A DNA stretch of 64,000 nucleotides, taken from contig NZ_AQUZ01000009.1 in the NCBI RefSeq assembly GCF_000372465.1, positions 124,001 to 188,000 of the forward strand. Reading direction: 5' to 3'. This stretch comes from Kribbella catacumbae DSM 19601 (GTDB lineage: Bacteria; Actinomycetota; Actinomycetes; Propionibacteriales; Kribbellaceae). Positions 54,617 through 62,445 of this stretch are shown here, one piece after another. The notes under the pieces were generated by a model, which saw only the letters and a program-made list of their open reading frames with translations, was not told the DNA's origin and searched no databases. Position 1 is the stretch's first letter. Each line of letters opens with the position of its first letter. A program made the translations under genes and the position numbers.

Positions 54617-56563
54617 ATGACCGATCTGTACTTCGGCGGCGACTACAACCCCGAGCAGTGGCCGCCGGAGGTGTGGAAGGACGACGTCGCCCTGATGCGC
54701 CAAGCCGGCGTGAACCTGGTGACGCTCGGAGTCTTCGCGTGGTCGAGTCTCGAGCCGGAGCCGGGGCGGTACGAGTTCGGCTGGCTCGACCAGGTGATGG
54801 ACCTGCTGCACGACGGCGGGGTGCAGGTCGACCTGGCCACTCCGACGGCGTCACCGCCACCGTGGTTCAGCCTGCGGCATCCCGATGCGCTGCCGGTCAA
54901 CGCTAGCGGCGTGCGGCTGACGCATGGGAGCAGGGACACGTACTGCGCCTGCGCACCGGCGTACCGGGAGGCGGCGGCTGGGATCGCGACGGCGTTGGCG
55001 GAGCGGTACGCGAAGCATCCGGCGCTGGCGATGTGGCATGTCCACAACGAGTACGGCACTAGCTGCCATTGCGATCACGCGGCCGCGGCCTTTCGCCGTT
55101 GGCTGCGTGGGCGGTATGGAGATCTGGATCGACTGAACGCGGCGTGGACGACAGCCTTCTGGAGTCAGGGGTACGCCGACTGGGAGGAGATCCAGCCGCC
55201 GCGCGCGACGCAGTACCTGGTGAATCCGACGCAGGCGCTGGACTTTCGGCGGTTCTGGTCGGACGAACTGCTCGACGCTTTCCGGGAGCAGAAGGCGATC
55301 CTGCGGTCGTTCACGCCGGACGTGCCGATTACCACCAACTTCGTCTTCGGGGGTTGGGTCCCGGTCAACCAGGCCCGCTGGGCGGCCGAGGTGGATCTGG
55401 TTGCCATCGACCACTATCCCGGCAGCGCGGATCTCGGCGCCGAGGAGCAGACCGCGTTTGGTGCGGACCTGGCTCGGGGTTGGGCCGGCGGGCGTTCCTG
55501 GCTGTTGATGGAGCAGGCGGCCGGCGCCGTGAACGACGGGCATCGGATGCACGCCAAGGAGCCCGGGCGGATGACGCGCCACTCCCTGTCGCACATAGCC
55601 CGTGGTTCGCGTGGTGCGTTGTTCTTCCAGTGGCGTGCCTCGCGCGGCGGGGCGGAGATGTTCCACTCCGGGATGGTGCCGCATGTCGGTGCCGACTCGC
55701 GGAGGTTCCGCGAGCTCGCTGAGTTCGGCGCGATGTTGCCGCGGCTCGCTGAGCTCGAGGGCAGCGAGGTGGAGGCCGACGTCGCGATTCTGTGGGACGC
55801 CGAGGCCTGGTGGGCTCTGCAGGCGACTCATCTGCCGTCGTCGGACCTCGACTACCTCGCGGCCGTTCAAGCCGCCCACCGGCAGTTCTGGGCCGCTGGG
55901 ATCGGCGTCGACCTGGTTGATCCGGGTGCCGACCTCTCGTCGTACAAGCTGGTCGTGGTGCCTGGTCTGTACCTCGTCTCGGATCAGGCTGCGGCGTCGA
56001 TCGCGCGGTACGTCGAAGGCGGCGGTCACCTGCTGGTCACGTACTTCAGCGGGATCGTGAACGAGGACGCGCAGATCCGCCTGGGTGGTTACCCGGGAGC
56101 GTTCAGCGAGGTCCTCGGGGTCAGGGTCGAGGAGTTCCATCCGGTCGCTGCGGTCGGCCTTGCCTCCGGCGGGCGCGGTCGGCTGTGGAGCGAACACGTC
56201 AACCTGGCCGGCGCTGACGCGGTCGACCGGTACGCCGGTGGCGTGCTCGATGGGATGCCTGCGATCACCAGGAACGCCTATGGCGAGGGTGTGGCCTGGT
56301 ACGTGTCGACTCAGCTCGAGGACGAGGCGTACGGAGCCCTTGTGGGGCAGGTGATGCAGGGCAGTGGTGTCGAACGAATAGAGCTACCTGCCGGGGTCGA
56401 GATGGTACGGCGAAGAGCTGGCGAGAGCGCTTGGACCGTCCTGATCAACCACGGAGAGGTGGAGGCCGCAGTACTGGTCAGCGGTTTCGAGCTGTTGTCC
56501 GGTACGGCGGTCGAAAGCCCGTTGAAGCTCGCGGCCGGCGGTCAGGCGGTGGTGCGGGCCTGA
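54617..56563 (+). CDS. GH42 beta-galactosidase, second paralogue
   Basis: The 648-residue protein has GGDYNPEQWP at the N-terminus, acid/base Glu145 in WHVHNEYG and nucleophile Glu299 in WLLMEQAAG. Unlike the paralogue at 37678 it keeps cysteines at the structural zinc region (CAC at 110-112 and CHCD at 150-153), though one of the four usual ligands seems displaced. I use the ATG at 54617 with GGAGA upstream, because the longer frame lacks homology before it. Its place behind the importer suggests removal of beta-galactose from xyloglucan side chains. It overlaps the convergent LacI gene by 22 bases. Confidence 0.93.
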   Translation: MTDLYFGGDYNPEQWPPEVWKDDVALMRQAGVNLVTLGVFAWSSLEPEPGRYEFGWLDQVMDLLHDGGVQVDLATPTASPPPWFSLRHPDALPVNASGVRLTHGSRDTYCACAPAYREAAAGIATALAERYAKHPALAMWHVHNEYGTSCHCDHAAAAFRRWLRGRYGDLDRLNAAWTTAFWSQGYADWEEIQPPRATQYLVNPTQALDFRRFWSDELLDAFREQKAILRSFTPDVPITTNFVFGGWVPVNQARWAAEVDLVAIDHYPGSADLGAEEQTAFGADLARGWAGGRSWLLMEQAAGAVNDGHRMHAKEPGRMTRHSLSHIARGSRGALFFQWRASRGGAEMFHSGMVPHVGADSRRFRELAEFGAMLPRLAELEGSEVEADVAILWDAEAWWALQATHLPSSDLDYLAAVQAAHRQFWAAGIGVDLVDPGADLSSYKLVVVPGLYLVSDQAAASIARYVEGGGHLLVTYFSGIVNEDAQIRLGGYPGAFSEVLGVRVEEFHPVAAVGLASGGRGRLWSEHVNLAGADAVDRYAGGVLDGMPAITRNAYGEGVAWYVSTQLEDEAYGALVGQVMQGSGVERIELPAGVEMVRRRAGESAWTVLINHGEVEAAVLVSGFELLSGTAVESPLKLAAGGQAVVRA

Positions 56564-57567
56564 GTGGGAGCGGCGCTGGTACTCGCGCGTGCGACCAGTT
56601 GTGCGTCTACCAGCGTCACTGCCGCGGTCTGGCTGCCTTCGAGCTTCGCAATCAGCATTTCGACCGCCTGCTGGCCGATCTCGTCGGCCGGCAGGGTTAC
56701 AGAGGAGAGGTGTGGGACATGCCGCTCGGCCACGTCGTCGGCGCAGATCGCCATCAGCGACATGTCCTCGGGCACCCGGCGGCCGAGCCGGCGCAGAACG
56801 TCGAGCAGCGGGCCGATGATCGGCTCGTTCTGGACGACCAGCCCGGTGATGTCGGGGTGCTCGCGCAGCAGTACCTCGACCGTGCCGAGTACTGCGTCGA
56901 AGGTCGGCTCGCAAGGTGTCTCGATGCCGACGACGCCGCGTCGCCCGGTCGCGGCCCGGAAGCCGGCCAGGGTCCGGGCGGCGAAGCCCGTCTGCCGCTG
57001 GTAGACGGCCGAAGGCGTTCCCAACAAGGCGATGCTGCGATGGCCGAGGTCGGTCAGGTGGTCCACGCATTGCTCGGCGGCGGCGAAGAAGTCGAGGTCG
57101 ATGCAGGTCAGGCCGTCGGTGTCGGCGGGGATCCCGATCAGCACGGACGGCATCGGCAGCTCGCGCAGCAACGGCACCCGTTCGTCGTGCAGCTCCACGT
57201 CCATCACCACCAGCGCGTCGACCAGGGCGCTCTGCGACACCCGCTCGAGTCCCGAGCGGCCCTCGTCGGCGGTCAGCAGCAGGACGTCGTGGTCGTACCG
57301 GCGGGCGGTGGTGACGACCGCGGTGGCGAACTGCATCAGGACCGGGACGTGCATGCCGGCCCGCAACGGGATCACCAGGGCGAGGACGTTGGACCGGTTC
57401 GAGGCGAGGGCGCGGGCGCTCGCGTTCGGCCGGTAGCCCAGCGCCTGGACACTTTGCTGGACCCGGTCGCGCGTCTCACTGGAGATCGAGCGCTTGCCGC
57501 TGAGAACATAGGACACAGTGCTGGCCGCCACCCCGGCGTGACGAGCGACATCGGCGATCGTGACGAT
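56542..57567 (-). CDS. LacI-family regulator with an apparent ATC start codon
   Basis: The LacI helix-turn-helix reads TIADVARHAGVAASTVSYVLSGKRSISSETRDRV, but no ATG, GTG or TTG lies in frame ahead of it. GGAGG is followed after five bases by ATC GTC ACG ATC GCC GAT GTC GCT. Aligned to the regulator at 43122 (GGAGG, ATG GCG ACG ATG ACT GAT GTG GCT) the start codon falls on ATC at 57567-57565. The first in-frame GTG (57531) would cut away half of the DNA-binding domain. The remaining 320 residues are a normal sensor domain. An operator palindrome lies 30 bases upstream of the ATC. The gene is intact otherwise; it may use a rare start or carry a start mutation. Confidence 0.85.
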   Translation of the reverse strand: MVTIADVARHAGVAASTVSYVLSGKRSISSETRDRVQQSVQALGYRPNASARALASNRSNVLALVIPLRAGMHVPVLMQFATAVVTTARRYDHDVLLLTADEGRSGLERVSQSALVDALVVMDVELHDERVPLLRELPMPSVLIGIPADTDGLTCIDLDFFAAAEQCVDHLTDLGHRSIALLGTPSAVYQRQTGFAARTLAGFRAATGRRGVVGIETPCEPTFDAVLGTVEVLLREHPDITGLVVQNEPIIGPLLDVLRRLGRRVPEDMSLMAICADDVAERHVPHLSSVTLPADEIGQQAVEMLIAKLEGSQTAAVTLVDAQLVARASTSAAPTQARTTA

Positions 57568-57596
57568 GGCTGCCTCCGTGGATCGGGCCTCTGGGG

Positions 57597-57610
57597 TCGA
57601 AGCGCTTCGA
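57597..57610. promoter_or_regulatory. LacI-type operator upstream of the 56542-57567 regulator
   Basis: A perfect TCGAAGCGCTTCGA palindrome lies 30 bases before the apparent start codon of the LacI gene, consistent with autoregulation. It is the same core as at 49311, 49361 and 57803. Confidence 0.8.
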
Positions 57611-57798
57611 TTTGTCAGGGTCCAGCGTCGAGTGAGCGGCCTGATATGTCAAGGCCGAAATGCCCATTGACGTTGGTAATGCGCAGTGACATAGTGCTCA
57701 CATTCCGTCGCGAGTCCGCCGGGGGACGCCATTCATCGATTCGACTCGAATTCGATGATCAGCCTTCCGGAGAGACGTTTTACCTTGCCTTTCGACTA

Positions 57799-57820
57799 TT
57801 CGTCGAAGCGCTTCGACGAA
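57799..57820. promoter_or_regulatory. LacI-type operator upstream of GH12 (22-bp palindrome)
   Basis: The core TCGAAGCGCTTCGA (57803-57816) is extended by TTCG/CGAA arms to a perfect 22-base palindrome. It lies 40 bases before the GH12 start at 57860. Confidence 0.82.
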
Positions 57821-57859
57821 CGAGAGACGTCGCCCGGTCTCGTGGGAAAGGGAATGTCC

Positions 57860-58552
57860 ATGATCAAAGCTTTGAGGCCGGTGGTGGCACTGGTGACGCT
57901 GCTCGCCGCCACCGCGGTCGCTGTACTGCCGGCGAACGCCGCCACCTGGGAGTCGAGCGACAAGTGGGGAACCTGGTCGAACGGGGGCTACACGGTCCGC
58001 AACGATGTCTGGGGCGGTGGCGCCGGACCCCAGACGATCTGGGCGAACTCGTACTCCAACTGGGGAGTCTGGGCCAATCACCCCAACACCGGCGGGGTGA
58101 AGTCGTACCCGCACTCGGCCAAGGCCATCGGCAAGCGGATCAGCGCGCTCGGCACTTTGCGGAGCAGCTTCAACGTCAACCGTCCGGGCAGCGGCGCCTA
58201 TGCGACGGCGTACGACATCTGGGCCGACGGCCACGCCTACGAGATCATGCTGTGGATGAACAAGCAGGGTGCGGTCGGCGCGATCGGCAGCAAGCAGACC
58301 TCCGCCACTGTCGGCGGCCACACCTGGGATGTCTACAAAGGCAGCAACGGCTCGAACCAGGTCTTCTCGTTCCTGCGGACCAGTAACACCAATTCCGGCA
58401 CCGTCGATATCAAGGCGGTCATGAATTGGATCAAGAACAGAGGCTGGATCGGCGACGCGACGATGACCGAGGTACAATTCGGCTTCGAGATCACCTCCTC
58501 CAGCGGCGGCATGAATTTCACCTCCAACAGCTACTCGGTCACCTCCTCCTGA
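57860..58552 (+). CDS. Secreted GH12 endoglucanase/xyloglucanase
   Basis: The 230-residue precursor has a signal peptide ending LPANA (residue 27). The mature single GH12 domain shows GYTVRNDVWGGGAGPQTIW, nucleophile Glu128 in YEIMLWMNKQG and acid/base Glu210 in VQFGFEIT. No cellulose-binding module is attached. GH12 enzymes cut beta-1,4-glucan backbones, including xyloglucan; the alpha-xylosidase, beta-galactosidase and shared operators favour xyloglucan. I start at ATG 57860, with GGGAAAGGGA at good spacing; the ATG two codons earlier is too close to it. Confidence 0.92.
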   Translation: MIKALRPVVALVTLLAATAVAVLPANAATWESSDKWGTWSNGGYTVRNDVWGGGAGPQTIWANSYSNWGVWANHPNTGGVKSYPHSAKAIGKRISALGTLRSSFNVNRPGSGAYATAYDIWADGHAYEIMLWMNKQGAVGAIGSKQTSATVGGHTWDVYKGSNGSNQVFSFLRTSNTNSGTVDIKAVMNWIKNRGWIGDATMTEVQFGFEITSSSGGMNFTSNSYSVTSS

Positions 58553-58707
58553 CCGGACCTAACCGGCCCCCGCCTCTCATCCGACCACCCGACCCTCTCC
58601 CGACCGCCTCGACCCTCTTCCGGTCGGCCCGGTCGGCCCGGTCGGCCCGGTCGCCCGAGGCAAGCCGAGTGCATGCCAGTGCCTCTCAGGGGTCAACCCC
58701 GAGAGTG

Positions 58708-58740
58708 TGGGTTGCCCAGCCAGATTCCGGCTGGGCAACC
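58708..58740. repeat. Perfect 13-bp hairpin
   Basis: GGGTTGCCCAGCC (58708-58720) pairs perfectly with GGCTGGGCAACCC (58728-58740) around the loop AGATTCC. It lies about 155 bases after the GH12 stop codon and may be a terminator or part of the R1 repeat cluster that follows. Confidence 0.7.
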
Positions 58741-58782
58741 CTGCATCTCAGCGGTCAACACCCAAGCCTGCTCAGCCCCGGG

Positions 58783-58963
58783 TCGTGGGGCGAACCCCTC
58801 CGGAGTACGGGTGAGGGCCCCGACCCACCTCGGCCGACGGCCAGCGGGATCCGGCGATCAATCGGTGTGCTCCGCCCCTCTGGGCAGGGTTAACCCACTG
58901 GTGGACCAATGGGTTAACCCCACGACGAGGGGCGAACCCCTTCGGAGTACGGGGTGACCCCAC
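58783..58963 (-). repeat. Repeat family R1, reversed copy plus a partial copy
   Basis: 58861-58963 read on the minus strand matches R1: GTGGGGTCACCCC at one end, CCTCGTCGTGGGGTTA inside (identical to copy 1 at 15264-15279) and CACACCGAT at the other. Its GGGTTAACCCA (58887-58897) and TGGGTTAACCC (58910-58920) form a hairpin. A partial copy at 58783-58813 shares GCGAACCCCT.CGGAGTACGGG. The 58553-59347 space has no recognisable gene. Confidence 0.6.
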
Positions 58964-59054
58964 TCAGCCCAGGCGCCGAAGGCCCGGCCCGCGGGAGACG
59001 ACCGGCCGCGGACCGCCATCACTACCTAACCCCGCCCCAACGCTTCGACACGCT

Positions 59055-59205
59055 GAGGGAAGCGTTTGCTCGCGAGGTTGGACAGTGGTGGCCACCCGCC
59101 CCGCCCCGCCCTGGCACGAGAGGTCGGCGACGAGGTCTCTGGGTGCAAGGACGGGAAGGCCGGACGGCCGTGCATACCCATCTGCGGTCGGCAAACGCTT
59201 CCCTC
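59055..59205. repeat. MITE-like element with 15-bp perfect terminal inverted repeats
   Basis: GAGGGAAGCGTTTGC (59055-59069) recurs inverted at 59191-59205, with further similarity outside it (CGACACGC on both sides), giving arms of about 28 bases with three mismatches. The 121-base interior has no convincing coding content. No target-site duplication was obvious. Confidence 0.55.
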
Positions 59206-59347
59206 GGCGTGTCGGGGCGTCGGCGCGAGGTCGTGCGTGCGCAGCCGTCCGCGCCTTCGTCTTCCGTGTCCCCTGCCTACGGTTCGGCTTCGGCGAAGTA
59301 CCCCCGAGCCGCTTAACCAACTGGCTTGGCGGTTAATCGCCTAAATG

Positions 59348-59534
59348 GCGGGTTGTCACCCGATCCCGCTGCCCGCGGTTGTCGCGCTGCTGGCCCTGGC
59401 GGTGGGCGTGGGGCTGTTCCTGCCGCTGTTCGGCGTCACCCTTTGTCGTCGTCGACCTGGTGATCGGTCTCTACCGCTGGCGGAAGGTCGCGGAGCCGGC
59501 CGAGCAAGTCGAGAGCGAAGAGCTGCTGGTGTGA
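59348..59534 (+). pseudogene. Frameshifted remnant of a membrane-protein C-terminus
   Basis: One frame reads a hydrophobic helix (LPAVVALLALAVGVGLFLPL, then FGVTL) ending near 59438. The following bases only make sense one frame over: FVVVDLVIGLYRWRKVAEPAEQ up to a stop at 59532. Together these look like the last transmembrane helix and basic tail of a larger membrane protein (PepSY-TM-like in flavour) with a one-base frameshift at CACCCTTTG. No start codon context or upstream domain remains. It could instead be chance; the family assignment is weak. Confidence 0.35.
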
Positions 59535-59540
59535 CGGGGG

Positions 59541-60032
59541 TCAGCCGGGGAGTTCTTCGATGTTGGCGTAGATGCTCCACAGCAGGTTGCGGAGGAGACG
59601 GCGGTCCTCGGGGCTGACGCCTTGGAGGGCCCGGTCGCCGGCCTGAGAGTGGAGTTGCTGGACGGTCCGGGCGACCTCGGTGCCGTGCTCGGTCAGCTCG
59701 ATGCTGACCTTGCGGGCGTCGGTGTCGTCCTTGAGCCGCCGGACCAGGCCGGCCGCTTCCATCCGTTGCGTCGTCCGGGTCGCGGTGGGGACCTCGACGT
59801 CGAGCACCTTGGCCAGTTTGGCCACGGGCAGGGAGCCGAGGTGCAGCAGTTTGGCCAGCACGATCTCCTGGCCGGTGTGGACGCCGGTGCCCGCGAGTTC
59901 GTCGCCGACCGCCTTCCGGGCCGCCCGGTCGGCGAAGCGCAGGGCGATCAGGATGTCGCCACCGCTGGCCGGTGCTTCGGGGTCCCAGCGCGTCCGCTGT
60001 TGGCCCGCGGCCTCGCAGTCCGCAGTACTCAT
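59541..60032 (-). CDS. MarR-family transcriptional regulator
   Basis: The 163-residue protein has the MarR winged helix in the middle (LPVAKLAKVLDVEVPTATRTTQRMEAAGLVRRLKDDTDARKVSIELTEHG, about residues 68-117) flanked by dimerisation helices. Its ATG overlaps the pncB stop codon by four bases, so it is the second gene of a pncB operon. Target and ligand are unknown; control of NAD salvage is possible but unproven. Confidence 0.9.
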   Translation of the reverse strand: MSTADCEAAGQQRTRWDPEAPASGGDILIALRFADRAARKAVGDELAGTGVHTGQEIVLAKLLHLGSLPVAKLAKVLDVEVPTATRTTQRMEAAGLVRRLKDDTDARKVSIELTEHGTEVARTVQQLHSQAGDRALQGVSPEDRRLLRNLLWSIYANIEELPG

Positions 60033-61363
60033 ATCGCGCTCCGCGGGGCGAACGGGTTGCGGGCCTTCAGATCACCGATGTAGTCCGTCGGGATGACGGG
60101 CTCGCCGCGGCTGAGCTGGCTGGCGCTGCGGGGGAGTTCGTCGCGGACCTTGAGGTGATGCGCCTGCGACTCCATGGGCGTCGTCCGGCCGACGATCTTG
60201 CCCGCCTCGACCAGCGGCTTCAGCAGTTCGCGGTCGTCGCCGTCGTCCAGCGGCGGCTCGCCCACGCCGATCAGCTCGGCCTCGGCGACGCCTGCCGCAG
60301 TACGGCGGCGTAGGGCGTACTTGCGGCCGCCGATGGAGATCTTGTCCGGGCTGTTCTTCGCCACCGGCACCAGCGCGCCATCGTCGCCCTCCCGGGCGAC
60401 CAGCTTGTAGACGAAGCCGCAGGTCGGGTGGCCGCTGCCGGTCACCAGCGCCGTGCCCACGCCGTACCCGTCGACGGCGGCCGGGGCGAGGGCTGCGATC
60501 TGGTACTCGTCGAGGTCACTCGTCACGATGATCCGCGTCTTGGTCGCGCCGAGCGCGTCGAGCTGATCGCGCACCTGACCTGCCAGCGACGGCAGGTCAC
60601 CAGAATCGAGCCGTACTGCGCCGAGGTCGATGCCGGTCACCTCGATGGCCGTCTTCACCGCCTCGGTCAGGTCGTAGGTGTCCACCAGCAGGGTCGTTCC
60701 CTTGCCCAGGGCATCCACCTGGGAGACGAACGCGTCTCGCTCGGCGTCGTGCAGCAGGGTGAACGAGTGCGCCGCCGTACCGGCGCTGGGGATGCCGAAC
60801 CGGCGGGCCGCCTCCAGGTTGGAGGTGGTCGCGAAGCCCGCGATGTACGCCGCCAGCGCGGACGCCACCGCAGCCTCCTCGTGGGTCCGCCGCGAGCCCA
60901 TCTCGATACACGGCCGGCCGCCGGCCCACCAGGTCATCCGGGAGGCCGCCGACGCGACCGCCGAATCGTGGTTCAGGATCGACAGGAAGACGGTTTCCAG
61001 CAGCACCGCCTCGGCGAAGCTCGACTCCACCACGAGGATGGGGGAGCCGGGGAAGAAGATCTCCCCGTCGGCGTAGCCGGCGATGTCGCCGCTGAACCGG
61101 TACGCCGCGAGCCAGTCGCGGGTAGCCTGGTCGACGATGCCACGATCGGCCAGGAAGGCGATCGTCTGCTCGTCGAAGCGGAACCGCTCCAGCGCGTCCA
61201 GGAGCCGGTTCACGCCCGCGACCACGCCGTACCGGCGGCCGTCGGGCAGGCGGCGGGCGAACAGCTCGAAGACCGAGCGGCGATGCGCCGTGCCGTCGGC
61301 CAGGCTGGCCTGCAGCATGGTCAGCTCGTAATGGTCCGTCAGCAAGGCTGTCGTAGCGTTCAC
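60029..61363 (-). CDS. pncB: Nicotinate phosphoribosyltransferase
   Basis: The 444-residue protein begins [17 protein letters not shown] and carries FELFARRLP, the [24 protein letters not shown] segment, and [18 protein letters not shown] with the phosphate-binding [12 protein letters not shown] stretch. These are hallmarks of nicotinate phosphoribosyltransferase, which makes nicotinate mononucleotide from nicotinate and PRPP in NAD salvage. The GTG at 61363 fits the family N-terminus; the open frame upstream runs into the inverted repeat at 61371-61534. It is divergent from clpS. Confidence 0.95.
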   Translation of the reverse strand: MNATTALLTDHYELTMLQASLADGTAHRRSVFELFARRLPDGRRYGVVAGVNRLLDALERFRFDEQTIAFLADRGIVDQATRDWLAAYRFSGDIAGYADGEIFFPGSPILVVESSFAEAVLLETVFLSILNHDSAVASAASRMTWWAGGRPCIEMGSRRTHEEAAVASALAAYIAGFATTSNLEAARRFGIPSAGTAAHSFTLLHDAERDAFVSQVDALGKGTTLLVDTYDLTEAVKTAIEVTGIDLGAVRLDSGDLPSLAGQVRDQLDALGATKTRIIVTSDLDEYQIAALAPAAVDGYGVGTALVTGSGHPTCGFVYKLVAREGDDGALVPVAKNSPDKISIGGRKYALRRRTAAGVAEAELIGVGEPPLDDGDDRELLKPLVEAGKIVGRTTPMESQAHHLKVRDELPRSASQLSRGEPVIPTDYIGDLKARNPFAPRSAI

Positions 61364-61370
61364 AGGGGTA

Positions 61371-61534
61371 AGTGTCCTCTGTCGGCGATTCGTGCACATC
61401 TCCGGCGCCCAGGCACGCACCTCGCGGCACCGGCGAAGCATCCACGATGCTCCGCATCGAGGACGCTCCTCCAGCACCGCGATGCACGCACCTGGACACC
61501 GGAGCTGAAGCACGAATCGCCGACAGAGGACACT
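61371..61534. repeat. 164-bp element with 25-bp perfect inverted repeats between pncB and clpS
   Basis: AGTGTCCTCTGTCGGCGATT plus five more bases (61371-61395) is perfectly complementary to 61510-61534. The similarity continues inward with mismatches (CTCCGGCGCCCAGG against CTCCGGTGTCCAGG; GATGC words near the centre), so the whole element can fold into one long imperfect hairpin. It begins 8 bases from the pncB start and ends 43 bases before clpS, replacing most of the divergent promoter. No duplicated target site was clear. Confidence 0.8.
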
Positions 61535-61576
61535 GCCTATTGCGAGCCAAGAACCGATGATGGAGAGAATGGCCAA

Positions 61577-61864
61577 GTGACCACCGCACCGAGCGAGCTC
61601 GAGAGCCCCGAAGTCGACGAGGCGATCGAGTTGAGCCCACCGTGGGTGACCATCGTCTGGAACGACCCGGTGAACCTGATGGACTACGTCACCTTCGTCT
61701 TCCAGACCTACTTCGGCTACTCCAAGTCCAAGGCGGAGAAGCTGATGATGCAGGTCCACCAAGACGGTAAGTCGGCCGTGTCCAGCGGCAACCGCGAGGC
61801 GATGGAACGCGATGTCGAAGCCATGCACTCCTACGGCCTGTGGGCCACCTGTGAGAAGTCGTGA
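61577..61864 (+). CDS. clpS: ClpS protease adaptor
   Basis: The 95-residue protein has the ClpS core: [27 protein letters not shown], then [39 protein letters not shown]. ClpS docks on the ClpC/ClpA N-domain and hands over N-degron substrates. The start is GTG at 61577 with GGAGAGA upstream; an ATG just before is out of frame. Its stop overlaps the next gene by four bases, the usual actinobacterial clpS-DUF2017 arrangement. Confidence 0.95.
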   Translation: MTTAPSELESPEVDEAIELSPPWVTIVWNDPVNLMDYVTFVFQTYFGYSKSKAEKLMMQVHQDGKSAVSSGNREAMERDVEAMHSYGLWATCEKS

Positions 61865-62412
61865 CGAGGTTCCGCAAGCGCAAGAAGACCGTGATCGTCA
61901 GCTTCGCCGAGCACGAGGCGGACATCCTGGCGAACCTGCTCCGCAACCTGGTCGAGCTCCTGTACGACGGGATGCCACCGCGCGTGTCGGAGTCGAGCGA
62001 CCCGCTGGCCGCGTTGCTGGACAACGACGGGCCGACCTCGCCGCCGGAGGACGTAGTACTGCAGCGGCTGCTGCCGGACGCGTACAAGGCCGACGACCAG
62101 GCGGCCGGGGAGTTCCGGCGGTTCACCGAGCGCGGGCTGCGGGACAGCAAGGCGTCGGACGCCCGGCGCGTCCTGGCCGCGCTGGAGGAGTCGCCCGAGG
62201 ACGGGATCCCGCTGGAGGCTGACGACCAGCTCGCCTGGCTGCGTGCCCTGAACGACCTACGGCTCGCGATCGGCACCCGGCTCGACATCAAGGAAGAGGA
62301 CGACTACAGCGTCTGGGAGAAGCTCCCCGACGACGACCCCCGTCGGCTCACCTATGACCTGTACGACTGGCTCGGTTACCTCCAGTCGGCCCTTCTCCAC
62401 AATATCCGCTGA
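61861..62412 (+). CDS. DUF2017-family protein
   Basis: The 183-residue acidic protein begins [35 protein letters not shown] and ends in a conserved [16 protein letters not shown] helix. Proteins of this family nearly always follow clpS in actinobacteria, but their role is unknown. The GTG start overlaps the clpS stop (GTGA). No catalytic motif or membrane segment is visible. Confidence 0.88.
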   Translation: MTRFRKRKKTVIVSFAEHEADILANLLRNLVELLYDGMPPRVSESSDPLAALLDNDGPTSPPEDVVLQRLLPDAYKADDQAAGEFRRFTERGLRDSKASDARRVLAALEESPEDGIPLEADDQLAWLRALNDLRLAIGTRLDIKEEDDYSVWEKLPDDDPRRLTYDLYDWLGYLQSALLHNIR

Positions 62413-62445
62413 AGCCTCCGGGGCAGTTGACCTAGCATCGGCTGG

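Noticed and set aside
56542-57531. GTG at 57531 as the start of the LacI gene
   Set aside because: It would remove TIADVARHAGV, the first half of the DNA-binding motif, which is clearly encoded upstream in the same frame.
59085-59336. Small protein-coding gene inside the inverted-repeat element
   Set aside because: Arg/Pro/Ala-rich shadow composition, no ribosome-binding site, and it spans the inverted-repeat arm.
62413-62445. T-box leader before ileS
   Set aside because: Only 33 bases lie between the DUF2017 stop and the ileS start, too short for a T-box; a leader within the upstream gene was not evident.
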